Below are positions 34,580-43,795 of a DNA stretch of 64,000 nucleotides, in pieces (the stretch's first letter is position 1; the number at the start of each line of letters is the position of its first letter). The notes below the pieces were generated by a model. That model did not search any database, had not been told where the DNA came from, and saw nothing but the letters and a program-made list of their open reading frames with translations. The DNA is taken from positions 961,001-1,025,000 of the forward strand of contig NZ_CP119566.1 of the NCBI RefSeq assembly GCF_029277445.1, read 5' to 3'. The stretch is from Pararhizobium qamdonense. GTDB lineage: Bacteria; Pseudomonadota; Alphaproteobacteria; Rhizobiales; Rhizobiaceae. The position numbers and the translations under genes were made by a program.

Positions 34580-36340
34580 ATGACGCTTCTTGTAATTGCC
34601 TATCTAGGGGGTGTGCTGACGATCTTCAGTCCTTGCATACTTCCGATCCTTCCCTTTGTATTCGCGAGGGCAGGACAGCCCTTTGCGCGCAGTACGCTTC
34701 CGATGCTGGCGGGCATGGCTGCGACGTTTGCTCTCGTCGCTACACTGGCGGCAGTCGGCGGCAGCTGGGCCGTGCACGCCAACGAGTACGGTCGGATCGC
34801 CGCGCTGGTTTTGCTTGGGCTCTTTGGCGTCAGTCTCCTTTCAACGCGTATCGCGACACGTCTGACTCAGCCCGTGGTAAATTTTGCAAATAGGCTTTTG
34901 AGCGCCTCGGGCGGCGGGATCGCTACGCCCACGGTTGCCAGCTCGCTGGTTCTCGGGATTGCCACGGGCTTGCTATGGGCCCCGTGTGCCGGCCCCATCC
35001 TCGGCCTCGTCCTCACGGGAGCGGCTCTCCAGGGCGCGAACATCGAGACGACGTTCTTGCTGCTTGCCTATGCTGCGGGCGCGGCGACCTCGCTTGCAGC
35101 CGCCCTGTCTGTTGGCGGAAAGCTGTTCGCAAGGATGAAAAAATCGCTCGGTGTCAGCGAGAAGGTTCGTCAGGCTCTGGGCGCAGCAGTTCTCGCTGGA
35201 GTAATCGCGATCGCTTCCGGCGTGGACACGGGTTTACTGGCCAGATTCTCGTACGCGAGCACCGCCTCGTTCGAACAGGCTGTGCTGGACAAGCTCAAAA
35301 CCGGACCCGGTGCGGTGTCGGCGACCGACGACGCTTCTTTGGAAGTCGCAAGCGCGGGACCGTTCAAGAGCGATCTGCCGATCGAAGGAAACGCGCCATC
35401 CCTCGACGGTGCGGTGGAATGGCTGAATACTGCCCCTCTTTCGGATGAACAGCTCCGGGGGAAAGTCGTTCTGGTCGATTTCTGGACCTACTCTTGCATC
35501 AACTGTATCCGAACCATTCCCTACGTGAGGGCTTGGGCAGAGAAGTACAAGGATAAAGGCCTCGTCGTGATCGGGGTCCACGCGCCGGAATTCGCCTTCG
35601 AGAAGAATATCGACAATGTACGTAAGGCCGTCGGGGACTTTCAGATCGGCTACCCGGTTGCCATCGACAATGATTACACCATCTGGCGAGCCTTCCAGAA
35701 TAACTATTGGCCCGCCCACTACCTCATCGATGCGAGCGGCAAGGTTCGCTATACCCATTTCGGCGAGGGGAACTATCGCCAGACCGAGAAAGCGATCCAG
35801 GACCTTCTCCACGAAGCCGGGGACCAGGCCGCGGACGCCACCCCAGCCACACCTGTGGCAAACGGGGCCGAAGTCGGTGCCGATCTGCAGCATCTCCGTT
35901 CTGGCGAGACATATGTCGGATACAAGCAAGCGTCCAATTTCGTATCGCCTGGCGGTTTGAAGCCGGACATTTCTCAGGAATACGCCGCAGGCGACCCGGG
36001 ACTAAACGAATGGGGTCTTTCGGGACGATGGACCGTCGGTGCGGAGGCCGCGAGCCTCGACGCGGCAGACGGTGGTGTCACATACCGCTTCAATGCCCGC
36101 GACCTGCACCTTGTGCTTGGTCCGGGCGAGGACGGCAGACCAGTTCGTTTCCAGGTCTTGGTCGACGGGAAAGAGCCCGGGCCCAGCCATGGAACAGACA
36201 CCGACGCACAGGGCAACGGGACCATTACCTCAACCAAGCTCTACCAACTCGTACGGCAAGCAGGGGATGTCGAAGCCAGGACATTCGATATCCGATTCCT
36301 AGACCCCGGTGCTAAGGCGTATGCGTTCACATTCGGCTAA
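34580..36340 (+). CDS. dipZ: DipZ: DsbD-like membrane part fused to thioredoxin and C-terminal domain (586 aa)
   Basis: Carries electrons across the inner membrane to periplasmic disulphides. Residues 1-225 form the CcdA/DsbD-type membrane part with Cys19 (SPCILP) and Cys136 (APCAGP). Residues 265-425 are a thioredoxin-like periplasmic domain, with CINC at 306-309 (FWTYSCINCIRTIPY). The last 150 residues form a beta-rich, carbohydrate-binding-module-like domain (GLSGRWTVGAE, then HLVLGP). This is the DipZ architecture of bacteria. The start follows GAGGAAAG. It is divergent from the two-component pair, with a GATACA tandem site between, so regulation by that pair is a natural inference. Its substrates may include oxidised periplasmic proteins and the exported MsrA. 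Confidence 0.92.
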   Translation: MTLLVIAYLGGVLTIFSPCILPILPFVFARAGQPFARSTLPMLAGMAATFALVATLAAVGGSWAVHANEYGRIAALVLLGLFGVSLLSTRIATRLTQPVVNFANRLLSASGGGIATPTVASSLVLGIATGLLWAPCAGPILGLVLTGAALQGANIETTFLLLAYAAGAATSLAAALSVGGKLFARMKKSLGVSEKVRQALGAAVLAGVIAIASGVDTGLLARFSYASTASFEQAVLDKLKTGPGAVSATDDASLEVASAGPFKSDLPIEGNAPSLDGAVEWLNTAPLSDEQLRGKVVLVDFWTYSCINCIRTIPYVRAWAEKYKDKGLVVIGVHAPEFAFEKNIDNVRKAVGDFQIGYPVAIDNDYTIWRAFQNNYWPAHYLIDASGKVRYTHFGEGNYRQTEKAIQDLLHEAGDQAADATPATPVANGAEVGADLQHLRSGETYVGYKQASNFVSPGGLKPDISQEYAAGDPGLNEWGLSGRWTVGAEAASLDAADGGVTYRFNARDLHLVLGPGEDGRPVRFQVLVDGKEPGPSHGTDTDAQGNGTITSTKLYQLVRQAGDVEARTFDIRFLDPGAKAYAFTFG

Positions 36341-36374
36341 ATGGTCAAGGCTGGAGGCGATGTTTAAAGGAGCT

Positions 36375-36737
36375 TCAGGCGGCAGAGTGTCGGCTGAAGC
36401 TTTCTCGCATGTCCCGGGCCGGAGCGTCGTTCGGGTCAGAAAGCATGGCGATGGCGGAAACGGTGATGCTGTCCGAGACGGTACGATCATCGGAAGCCAC
36501 AGCGCGGATCGCCTCGACGGCTTCGACGGCATGCTCTCGCCGCACGAGCAGTTCGACCTTCAGACAGGGTATGAACTCGGTCGACACAGCAAGCCCTCTG
36601 ATCACGTCGATGACAGGTGTTCCCGATCCGCAAAACCTAGCTTCCATAACAAGCAATTCATCGACCGCTAGATGATCCACAGCGGTGCGGATGTCCAGGA
36701 TCCTGAACGCCCGCGTTACAAATTCAATTTTCACCAT
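36375..36737 (-). CDS. P-II-like signal protein with altered ligand site (120 aa)
   Basis: The fold matches the nitrogen-regulator P-II family: MVKIEFVTRAFRILDIRTAVDHLAVDELLVMEARFCGSG at the start, then CLKVELLVRREHAVEAVEAIRAVASDDRT. The T-loop tyrosine region is replaced (IDVIRGLAVSTE), and the TGxxGDG ATP-binding loop is missing (SDDRTVSDSIT). A tail of about 20 residues is added. So it is a P-II-like protein with a different ligand or none. It is not next to an ammonium-transporter gene. The ATG at 36737 is chosen because it begins the family start; the upstream extension has no site. The DipZ gene ends 34 bases away, convergent. Confidence 0.72.
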   Translation of the reverse strand: MVKIEFVTRAFRILDIRTAVDHLAVDELLVMEARFCGSGTPVIDVIRGLAVSTEFIPCLKVELLVRREHAVEAVEAIRAVASDDRTVSDSITVSAIAMLSDPNDAPARDMRESFSRHSAA

Positions 36738-37082
36738 CGTCGGCCTTCCAGGCGTTGGGGTACTCGATCCCAATGGCGATCATGATTTGACGCAGTGACA
36801 GCATCGTCTGAAAAGAGGGCCGTTTGGTTACATCTGTAATTCGAAAAAACGAGGCCGACATAAGGGTCGAACGACGTGCGTCTATGTAAGCTTGCGGTCC
36901 CTAAGGCGGCATCGTCGTTTTAGGCGACTCGTCAAGGTGGCTTACGTTATGTCGGGTGTCTTGATGGCAAAACAACACAAACTTACACCCCAGGCCGGGA
37001 CGACAGCATTGTCGACTTGTGTTTCGATGACACCAGATCACGAGATGCAAAGCGTCTGACGTAAAAATCTCAGGAGTACAGC
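36738..37082. other. 345-base gap with one promoter-like motif
   Basis: Divergent intergenic region without a gene. It holds TTGGTTACATCTGTAA at 36824-36839, a sequence found again, inverted, at 52434-52449; its core TTACA-TC-TGTAA is palindromic. No GATACA site is seen. Confidence 0.4.
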
Positions 37083-37391
37083 ATGATGAAGCGGACATTG
37101 TTTGCAGCGGCACTCGGTCTGATGACGACCCAGTATGCTTTCGGTTCCAGTGACGGATCGTGGGACGCCATTTTCGCGAAAGCGAATGGCACGTGCATCG
37201 GTCAATCGGAGATGAATACCCCCGAGGCTTCCGCACCAGTCGTTTTCGACGACGCCACGGGCAAGATTGCGGTGCTGTTGCGCGGAGAGCTCGGTCGTGG
37301 CAAGGCCAAAACAAAAGTCAACCTGATCTGCCTTTACGATAAGAAGACAGGTCGTGCCTCGATCGCCGAGTATCGTTGGCTCGGATCGTGA
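37083..37391 (+). CDS. Small secreted protein, unknown (102 aa)
   Basis: Signal peptide residues 1-21 (MMKRTLFAAALGLMTTQYAFG), then a mature domain of 80 residues with two Cys (NGTCIGQSE and VNLICLYDKK) that could form one disulphide. CAGGAG lies 6 bases before the ATG. No named family recognised; similar small periplasmic proteins occur singly in rhizobia. A hairpin follows the stop. It is convergent with catalase. Confidence 0.65.
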   Translation: MMKRTLFAAALGLMTTQYAFGSSDGSWDAIFAKANGTCIGQSEMNTPEASAPVVFDDATGKIAVLLRGELGRGKAKTKVNLICLYDKKTGRASIAEYRWLGS

Positions 37392-37412
37392 ATTTACAAT
37401 CTGCTAAGAGCC

Positions 37413-37434
37413 CGCGCCAGGCAATCCTGGCGCG
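37413..37434. terminator. Hairpin between the secreted protein and catalase
   Basis: A 9-bp perfect inverted repeat CGCGCCAGG / CCTGGCGCG with a 4-base loop in the convergent gap. No T-tract follows on either strand, so termination efficiency is uncertain. Confidence 0.55.
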
Positions 37435-37448
37435 AGCGTTATCGTCGC

Positions 37449-38924
37449 CTATTCGGCGGCGTCGGTGACTGGGTTCGGCGTGGACTTGGCCCGATGAATT
37501 CGCGCGACAGCCTCGGCGATCCCTGCGCCGTAAGCCGGGTCCGCTTTCGCGCAGTTGTCGATATGGCGCTGGATAGTGCGCTCCGTCGCCCCATAGATCG
37601 AGCGGGCCGTGTTGTCGAACAGCACCTGCTGCTGAGTAGCCGACATCAGGCGGAAAAGGTTTCCCGGTTGGGAATAGTAGTCGTTGTCGGCGCGGTGATC
37701 CCAACGCGCGGCTGCCCCGTCGACCTTGAGCGGAGGCTCGGAAAAATCCGGTTGCGCGTTCCACTCTCCGTAGCTGTTGGGCTCGTAAGCAAGCCTGCGG
37801 CCGCCGTTTCCATCGACGCGCATCGCTCCGTCACGATGGTAGCTGTGGAACGGGCACCTTGGAGCGTTTACGGGGATCTGCGAGTAGTTCACGCCGAGAC
37901 GGTGCCGCTGCGTATCTCCATATGAGAAGAGGCGGCCTTGCAGCAGCTTGTCGGGGGAGAAGCCGATGCCCGGTACGATCGAGCTGGGTGAAAACGCCGC
38001 TTGCTCGATTTCGGCAAAGAAGTTTTCAGGATTTCGATCGAGTTCGATCTCGCCGACTTCGATGAGAGGGTAATCAGACTTAGGCCATACCTTTGTGATG
38101 TCGAATGCGTTGATGTGATAGCTATTTGCATCCTCCTCCGGCATGACCTGGATGAAGAGTGTCCACCTTGGGAAATTTCCTTCCTCTATGTTGTCGAAGA
38201 GATCACGCTGGCTGCTTTCCCGGTCCCGCCCGATAAGATCGGTTGCCTGCTCATCCGTCAGGTTCTCGATCCCCTGCTGGGTGCGGAAATGGAACTTGAC
38301 CCAGTAGCGCTTGTTTTCGGCGCTGATGAAGCTGTACGTGTGACTGCCGAAACCATGCATGTGCCGCCAGCTTCTCGGAATGCCGCGGTCGCTCATCACG
38401 ATGGTGATCTGGTGGAGGGCTTCGGGAAGACTTGTCCAATAGTCCCAGTTGTTCTCGGCGCTCCGCATTCCCGTACGCGGATCACGCTTGACCGCGTGGT
38501 TCAGGTCGGGAAACTTGAGGGGATCGCGGATGAAGAAAATTGGGGTGTTATTCCCGACGAGATCCCAGTTTCCTTCCTCGGTGTAGAACTTCATTGCGAA
38601 GCCCCGGATATCGCGTTCGGCATCGGCCGCTCCGCGTTCGCCTGCGACGGTAGAAAAGCGGACCATCATCTCGGTGGATTTGCCGACCTCGGAAAATAGC
38701 TTCGCTCGCGTGTATCGCGTGATGTCGTGTGTAACGGTAAACCTGCCGAACGCGCCGGCCCCTTTGGCATGCATGCGGCGTTCTGGGATTACCTCGCGGT
38801 CGAAGTGGGCGAGTTTTTCGAGAAACCAGACATCCTGCAGGAGGGCAGGCCCTCGGGGGCCTGCCGTAATGGTGTTGTTGTCGTCTACGACGGGTGCGCC
38901 GAAAGAGGTCGTGAGTTTGTTCAT
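37449..38924 (-). CDS. katA: Haem catalase, small-subunit clade (491 aa)
   Basis: Monofunctional haem catalase that dismutates hydrogen peroxide. The active-site His lies in [12 protein letters not shown], Asn in [12 protein letters not shown], and the haem-ligand Tyr in [14 protein letters not shown]. The length and the absence of a flavodoxin-like extension place it in the small-subunit group. I use the ATG at 38924 (MNKLTTS); the ATG three codons earlier is equally possible and the frame reaches back to 39002. It has no signal peptide, so it acts in the cytoplasm. Two GATACA-type sites lie upstream, at 39030 and 39171. Confidence 0.92.
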   Translation of the reverse strand: MNKLTTSFGAPVVDDNNTITAGPRGPALLQDVWFLEKLAHFDREVIPERRMHAKGAGAFGRFTVTHDITRYTRAKLFSEVGKSTEMMVRFSTVAGERGAADAERDIRGFAMKFYTEEGNWDLVGNNTPIFFIRDPLKFPDLNHAVKRDPRTGMRSAENNWDYWTSLPEALHQITIVMSDRGIPRSWRHMHGFGSHTYSFISAENKRYWVKFHFRTQQGIENLTDEQATDLIGRDRESSQRDLFDNIEEGNFPRWTLFIQVMPEEDANSYHINAFDITKVWPKSDYPLIEVGEIELDRNPENFFAEIEQAAFSPSSIVPGIGFSPDKLLQGRLFSYGDTQRHRLGVNYSQIPVNAPRCPFHSYHRDGAMRVDGNGGRRLAYEPNSYGEWNAQPDFSEPPLKVDGAAARWDHRADNDYYSQPGNLFRLMSATQQQVLFDNTARSIYGATERTIQRHIDNCAKADPAYGAGIAEAVARIHRAKSTPNPVTDAAE

Positions 38925-39029
38925 CGCTGCCATCCGGAAATGAGAAAACGGCCGCGGGGCCGACCGGGCTGGACACAGCGCGGTAAGAGTAAAATAATCC
39001 ATAAGTATCAGTAGTTTAAAGATATTTTT

Positions 39030-39045
39030 GGTATCTTACTGTACC
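39030..39045 (-). promoter_or_regulatory. GATACA-type tandem site close to the catalase start
   Basis: On the minus strand GGTACA, 4 bases, GATACC: both hexamers match GATACA at five of six positions with the 10-bp period. It lies about 100 bases upstream of the catalase start. Confidence 0.45.
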
Positions 39046-39170
39046 CGGCGGCATCTTGCTCGCGTGGCAAGGCTCCCGCGGCAAGCGTTTGTAATAAAAT
39101 GTTTTCCGCGGCAAGCGGCCATTGTCGGCGCACAAGTTCCAGGCTCGTTTCGCCTTCGTTTGTTCAGTTT

Positions 39171-39185
39171 TGTATCGTCTGTATC
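39171..39185 (-). promoter_or_regulatory. Two perfect GATACA hexamers, 9-bp period
   Basis: On the minus strand GATACA, 3 bases, GATACA, 247 bases upstream of the catalase start and just past the ABC-F stop. The spacing is one base shorter than at the other sites. No gene lies in 38934-39232. Confidence 0.45.
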
Positions 39186-39232
39186 AGGGTGGCGACGTGA
39201 TTTTCGTCATCTCGACCTGCTTCAAACGCCTA

Positions 39233-40813
39233 TTATTTTCCCAGGCGAAATTCGCGCTGAATACCCACGCCGGAAAGAAACCGCTCATCGTGGCTCACGA
39301 CGAGCAAGGCTCCGTCGTACGCATTGAGGCCTTCCTCAATCGCCTCGATAGAATCCAGGTCCAGATGGTTGGTAGGTTCATCAAGGACAAGTAGCTGCGG
39401 CGGTTCTGCGCCTCCGAGCACGCAGGCAAGACCTGCCCGCAGCATCTGACCTCCGCTGAGTGTCCCCGTTTGCTGAAGGGCGGCGTCCGCGCGGAAGTGG
39501 AATCGCGCCAAGGTAGAACGGCACATATTTTCAGTGGATGTTGAATTTAACCGGCGAAAATTGTCTATTATAGAGGCTTCAGGGTCCAAAACGCCGATGC
39601 TTTGATCGAGCGCCGCGAAGTTCACAGAGATATCGACTGTCCCGGACAGTGGCTTCAGGTTTCCGACGATCACCTGCAGCAACGTCGTCTTTCCGGATCC
39701 GTTTGGCCCGACGATTGCAACCCGCTCAGGACCCACAATCGTCAGCGAACAGTTGCGAATTATCGGATGGTCGAGTCCGTATCCAGCCGTCACGTCGGTC
39801 AGCTTCAGAACTCTACGACCTGAGGCGAGATTGCTTGACGGGAGAGAGACTGACAACGTCTGAACGTTTTCGACCTTCGATCTCGCCGCTATAGATGCCT
39901 GCAAAGCGTGCTCTTTTTGGCGTTCGGCCAAGCGGACGCTCGCGCCGCCGCTCGACTCGGCCGAATTTTTTCTGACACCCAGGATAATGTTCGGCAAATC
40001 TCCCCGGGCGTTGCGGCGCGCGCCGTTCGCAGCTCGGCGCTCCCTTCTTTCAAATGCCACCTGCGCTTTGCGTTCGAGTTCCGAAACCCGCCGCTCGGCG
40101 CTTGCGAGGTCTTGCTCCGCGGCCAATGATTCGATCTCTTTGCAGTCGCGGTAGTGGCTCCAGTTTCCGCCGTATCGCGTAGCGCCAAGGGAGGTCAGCT
40201 CCACAATGGCGTCCATGGTTTCGAGCAGCTCGCGGTCATGGCTCACGATAATCGCGCCTGCGTGCCAGCCTTTCACAAGGTCGATGACGGCACCTCGGCC
40301 CGAGCGGTCAAGGTTATTCGTCGGCTCGTCCAGAATGAGAAAGTCCGGCTGCCGAAAGACAACTGCACCAAGCCTGGCGCGTGTCTGTTGGCCTCCCGAT
40401 AGATCTGCGAGGCGGGTATCAAGCGGCATGTGCAGCCCCACTTTGGCCATCGAGGTCGCGATACGGTCTTCGAGGGTCCAATCTGCCTCTTCCAGTTCCT
40501 CAATGGTGGCTTCGCCAACTGCGGCGCGCTTCAGTACATTGAGCTCCGTCCTGACGCCAAACAGATTCGCGATCGTGTCGGAGGACCTGGTTTGAACGTT
40601 TTGGCTTAACACTCCGATCGTCCCGACGATCGACACACTTCCACTGTGCGGCGACAATTCCCCGGTCAGCAACTTCAACAAAGTGGTTTTGCCGATACCG
40701 TTGCGTCCGACCAGTCCAACGCGCTCTTTGCCGACGTTGAAGTTGATATTCGCGAGAACGCGCTCTCCGTTTGGCGTCGACCAAACGAGGTTTGTTGCAG
40801 TGATAAACGACAT
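39233..40813 (-). CDS. ABC-F family ATPase (526 aa)
   Basis: Two ATP-binding domains and no membrane part, the ABC-F layout of ribosome-associated factors, some of which give antibiotic resistance. Domain 1 has Walker A GRNGIGKTTLL (about 35-45), signature LSGGQQTR and Walker B FLILDEPTNNLD; domain 2 repeats with GPNGSGKTTLL, LSGGQMLR and LLVLDEPTNHLD. The linker (about 205-280) is Arg-rich and charged. Divergent from a TetR gene over a perfect palindrome, a resistance-like arrangement. Which antibiotic, if any, is unknown. Confidence 0.92.
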   Translation of the reverse strand: MSFITATNLVWSTPNGERVLANINFNVGKERVGLVGRNGIGKTTLLKLLTGELSPHSGSVSIVGTIGVLSQNVQTRSSDTIANLFGVRTELNVLKRAAVGEATIEELEEADWTLEDRIATSMAKVGLHMPLDTRLADLSGGQQTRARLGAVVFRQPDFLILDEPTNNLDRSGRGAVIDLVKGWHAGAIIVSHDRELLETMDAIVELTSLGATRYGGNWSHYRDCKEIESLAAEQDLASAERRVSELERKAQVAFERRERRAANGARRNARGDLPNIILGVRKNSAESSGGASVRLAERQKEHALQASIAARSKVENVQTLSVSLPSSNLASGRRVLKLTDVTAGYGLDHPIIRNCSLTIVGPERVAIVGPNGSGKTTLLQVIVGNLKPLSGTVDISVNFAALDQSIGVLDPEASIIDNFRRLNSTSTENMCRSTLARFHFRADAALQQTGTLSGGQMLRAGLACVLGGAEPPQLLVLDEPTNHLDLDSIEAIEEGLNAYDGALLVVSHDERFLSGVGIQREFRLGK

Positions 40814-40830
40814 AACGAACTCACTAAAGA

Positions 40831-40854
40831 AAACAGCACTATATCGTGCTGTTT
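40831..40854. promoter_or_regulatory. Perfect palindromic operator between ABC-F and TetR
   Basis: AAACAGCAC, 6 bases, GTGCTGTTT: 9-bp arms without mismatch, 18 bases upstream of the ABC-F start and 42 bases upstream of the TetR start. It is well placed to control both genes. Confidence 0.65.
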
Positions 40855-40895
40855 AAATGTGGCAAGAATCGATCCACGTAAAAGGAGGATCTGGA

Positions 40896-41543
40896 ATGAA
40901 CGAACGCGGTGGCGGTGGAAGACCGACAAGGGAGCAGACTATCGCGATCGACAACGCGCTTCTCGACGGTGCTCGAGATGCTTTTGGTCGAAAGGGGATC
41001 ATCAATGCGTCTATCGACGAAATAGCCGAGCTTCTCGGAGTGTCTAAACACACTATCTACCGTCGTTACAAAACGAAGACAGATTTGCTCGGGGCCGTTG
41101 TGTCCAGGGATATCAAACGTTTCCAAGATCGGTTGCGCGCAGCAGGTAAGGGCGGAGCAAGCCCGTTAGACGCTGTGCGCCGGACGGCTTCCTGCTATGT
41201 TGAAATCGGTTGTTCGAGAGACTACGCGGGGCTCTATCTTTCACTCATCGCAGAGGCAGTGGTTTCCGACGAATTGCGCCACCTTTTTAGCGGTTGGACC
41301 CGGCAGTCCCTGGATCCTTTGATGGAGGCGCTTTTAACTGCGCAGGAAGAGAAGGCTGTCGCCTCGGTCGATGCGAAGTTCATGTGTTCGATTCTCGTCG
41401 ATTTGCTCGAGGGCATCAACAACACAGTCCGTCTGTATGACGACGCAAACGGCGAACCGCCGGACCAATCAATTCTTTTCAAAGAACGATGGCGCGTATT
41501 CTTGACTTTGTTTGCCACAGAACCGCAGCGCCGATCTCACTAG
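40896..41543 (+). CDS. TetR-family regulator divergent from ABC-F (215 aa)
   Basis: Helix-turn-helix segment RDAFGRKGIINASIDEIAELLGVSKHTIYRRYKTKTDLLGAVV in residues 25-70, the usual TetR form, then a helical C-terminal domain. AAAGGAGG lies 8 bases before the ATG at 40896; the earlier ATG at 40857 has no such site. The palindrome at 40831-40854 lies in the divergent promoter. Likely represses the ABC-F gene and itself; ligand unknown. Confidence 0.88.
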   Translation: MNERGGGGRPTREQTIAIDNALLDGARDAFGRKGIINASIDEIAELLGVSKHTIYRRYKTKTDLLGAVVSRDIKRFQDRLRAAGKGGASPLDAVRRTASCYVEIGCSRDYAGLYLSLIAEAVVSDELRHLFSGWTRQSLDPLMEALLTAQEEKAVASVDAKFMCSILVDLLEGINNTVRLYDDANGEPPDQSILFKERWRVFLTLFATEPQRRSH

Positions 41544-41553
41544 GGTGACCTCC

Positions 41554-42450
41554 TCATGCGACGTCGAAACGAGCAAAGCCCTCAAGGCTCTCGATAAAGT
41601 CCGCGACTATGCGCGAAGGGGCCTCGTTCGGCGGCAGTAACACGAGAGATCGAAAAAAGACGTCGTGAGAAAATGGCTTAACTACCAGTCCGGACCTGAA
41701 ATACGGCTCCGTTGTCAGCGGGTGTACCAACCCCGTCCCGAGCCCAGCCGCAACCATGGCACAGATCGTCGTCGAGTACGGCGTCTCGAGAATGATTTTC
41801 GGCGTTGATCCTTCGCCTTTAAATATCGCGTCCGCTTCCCTTCGTGCAGTGTCTTCGGCGGCGAGCGCAATGAAGTCCTGGCCGTCGAGATCGATTGCGG
41901 AGATGGCCTCGCGATTTTCCAGAGGATGACCACTCGGGAGCGCCACGACGGCACGAAATTTGGCAAACGGTCGAGAGTCTACTCCTGCCAGATCTATTTC
42001 ATCGGCCGCGAGACCGATGTCGAACTGACCGCTCGCGACTAGGTCCCGCACCACCGATGACAGATGCGTCTGAAAAGTTATGGCTACCTGCGGGTGCCTT
42101 TTCCGGAAAACAGTCAAGGCTTTGGGTACGATATTCGTGCTGAGAGCAGAAAGGCTTGCGATTCTTATCTCCCCGGACCCGAAATCCCTTATACGCGAAG
42201 CGGCGTTTCGGAGAGTTATAAGGCCGGAAAACGAAGCCTCAACATCCCGAAAAAAGAGCCGGGCCTCGGCGGTCGGCGACATTTTTCCTTTTGCGCGGAC
42301 AAAAAGCGGAAATCCCAGATTCCGCTCCAGTTCCTGGATGGCCTTGCTGACCGCGGGTTGAGATATTCTAAGGATTTCCGCTGCGCGCGTGGCAGTTCCC
42401 GCCGTCATGAGCGCGTGAAAGATTTCGATCTGACGAATATTGATGGCCAT
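41554..42450 (-). CDS. LysR-family transcription regulator (298 aa)
   Basis: N-terminal helix-turn-helix (IRQIEIFHALMTAGTATRAAEILRISQPAVSKAIQELE, residues 5-42) and the two-lobed ligand domain of LysR proteins (EIRIASLSAL, then GLGTGLVHPLT). Divergent from the PLP lyase with 90 bases between starts; a perfect 6-bp palindrome lies in the gap. It probably activates that gene in response to a metabolite, as usual for such pairs. Effector unknown. Confidence 0.9.
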   Translation of the reverse strand: MAINIRQIEIFHALMTAGTATRAAEILRISQPAVSKAIQELERNLGFPLFVRAKGKMSPTAEARLFFRDVEASFSGLITLRNAASRIRDFGSGEIRIASLSALSTNIVPKALTVFRKRHPQVAITFQTHLSSVVRDLVASGQFDIGLAADEIDLAGVDSRPFAKFRAVVALPSGHPLENREAISAIDLDGQDFIALAAEDTARREADAIFKGEGSTPKIILETPYSTTICAMVAAGLGTGLVHPLTTEPYFRSGLVVKPFSHDVFFRSLVLLPPNEAPSRIVADFIESLEGFARFDVA

Positions 42451-42471
42451 AACCTCCGAGAATGAAGATCG

Positions 42472-42487
42472 CCAATATGAGTATTGG
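42472..42487. promoter_or_regulatory. Candidate LysR-type binding site
   Basis: CCAATA, 4 bases, TATTGG: a perfect inverted repeat with the T-N11-A character of LysR sites, 22 bases before the LysR start and 54 bases before the lyase start. Confidence 0.55.
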
Positions 42488-42540
42488 ACCTTATGGTCTC
42501 GTCAATGCTGTATTTGAGGCGAGGTAATTTGACGAGGTCA

Positions 42541-43719
42541 ATGATGAGAGATCTAACGCAGTGCGTTGTCACGCCTAAAGTTAATACAACCGGATTCGAC
42601 ACACTTGGCGCCGCAGTTCACAGGGGTTCGACAATTGTCTTTGAAAACGCCCAAGCGTATGCGGATCGCGGCAAACGAGGCGATGACGGTTATAGCTACG
42701 GGCTCTATGGGACCCCGACCACCCGTACGCTTGAAGCGAAGCTGACGGATTTGGAGAATGGTGCCAGAACATTCGTGGTGCCGTCGGGCCAAGCTGCGAA
42801 TACACTCGCAATGCTTCCTTTCCTTTCCAGTGGCGACAAGGTGCTAATCGCCGATACGGCCTATCCACCAGTTCGAGATTTCGCAAACCGCGATCTTGCG
42901 AGGTTCGGCGTGACAGCCGATTATTATGACCCGATCGACATTGCTGATCTGGCCCGTAAGATCGACGGACGCACAAGAATCGTTTTTACCGAATCGCCGG
43001 GTTCGACGACGATGGAAGTGCAGGATCTTCCCGCCATCGCGGAGATCACACACCGACATGGTGCGCTACTAATGTGCGACAACACGTGGGCGACGCCGTT
43101 GAATTACAAACCATTGTCGCTGGGCGCTGACATATCGACACAAGCCCTCACCAAATACATCTCTGGCCACTCCGATCTTCTTTTGGGTTCGCTCACTGTT
43201 CATTCAACGGAACTGATCGAACCCATCCGCGCCACTCTCGGTCGGTTTGGCGTCGGAGTGTCGCCTGACGACGCTTCGCTCGTTCTCAGGGGGTTCGAAA
43301 CTCTAGGTGTCCGAATGCGTCATGCTGAAGCTGGAGCCATGAAGCTCATACAGCAATTTCAAGAAAGCCATCTGGTGGACCGGGTCCTCTATCCCGCTCT
43401 GACGACGGATCCCGGACATGCAATCTGGAAACGCGATTTTAGCGGAGCGAGTGGCGTGTTCAGCGTGGTATTTAAACCAGGCATCTCTATCCATGTCCCT
43501 CCGGCACTCGATATCCTGAAGACGATCGCGATTGGCGCTTCCTGGGGAGGAACACGAAGTATTGTCGCACCGATGCCCGTCTCGTCGCATAGGTCCGTTA
43601 CGAAGTGGAAGGGCGACGATCTTGTGCTTCGCGTGAGCGTAGGACTGGAAGACGCCGAGGACTTGGCGGACGATGTGCGGGCTATGCTCTTCGACATTCG
43701 ACATAGGTCGCTCAGGTAA
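42541..43719 (+). CDS. metC: Cystathionine beta-lyase-type PLP enzyme (392 aa)
   Basis: PLP enzyme of the Cys/Met metabolism family. The family lysine lies in TQALTKYISGHSDLLLG; the pocket residues are in YSYGLYGTPTTRTLEAKL, FVVPSGQAANTLAMLPFL and CDNTWATPLNYKPLSLG. The overall match is to cystathionine beta-lyases (MetC), which release homocysteine. The upstream ATG at 42484 would overlap the palindrome; GAGG lies 4 bases before 42541 and 7 before 42544, either of which could start. Divergent LysR gene. A related role in sulphur-amino-acid breakdown is possible. Confidence 0.85.
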   Translation: MMRDLTQCVVTPKVNTTGFDTLGAAVHRGSTIVFENAQAYADRGKRGDDGYSYGLYGTPTTRTLEAKLTDLENGARTFVVPSGQAANTLAMLPFLSSGDKVLIADTAYPPVRDFANRDLARFGVTADYYDPIDIADLARKIDGRTRIVFTESPGSTTMEVQDLPAIAEITHRHGALLMCDNTWATPLNYKPLSLGADISTQALTKYISGHSDLLLGSLTVHSTELIEPIRATLGRFGVGVSPDDASLVLRGFETLGVRMRHAEAGAMKLIQQFQESHLVDRVLYPALTTDPGHAIWKRDFSGASGVFSVVFKPGISIHVPPALDILKTIAIGASWGGTRSIVAPMPVSSHRSVTKWKGDDLVLRVSVGLEDAEDLADDVRAMLFDIRHRSLR

Positions 43720-43795
43720 GGTTCGCGCGTTGCCGTTATAGCTGGTGAGAGTGGCTGGGCCCGCGCACCGCGGAACCCAGCCAACCGTTCGAGGT

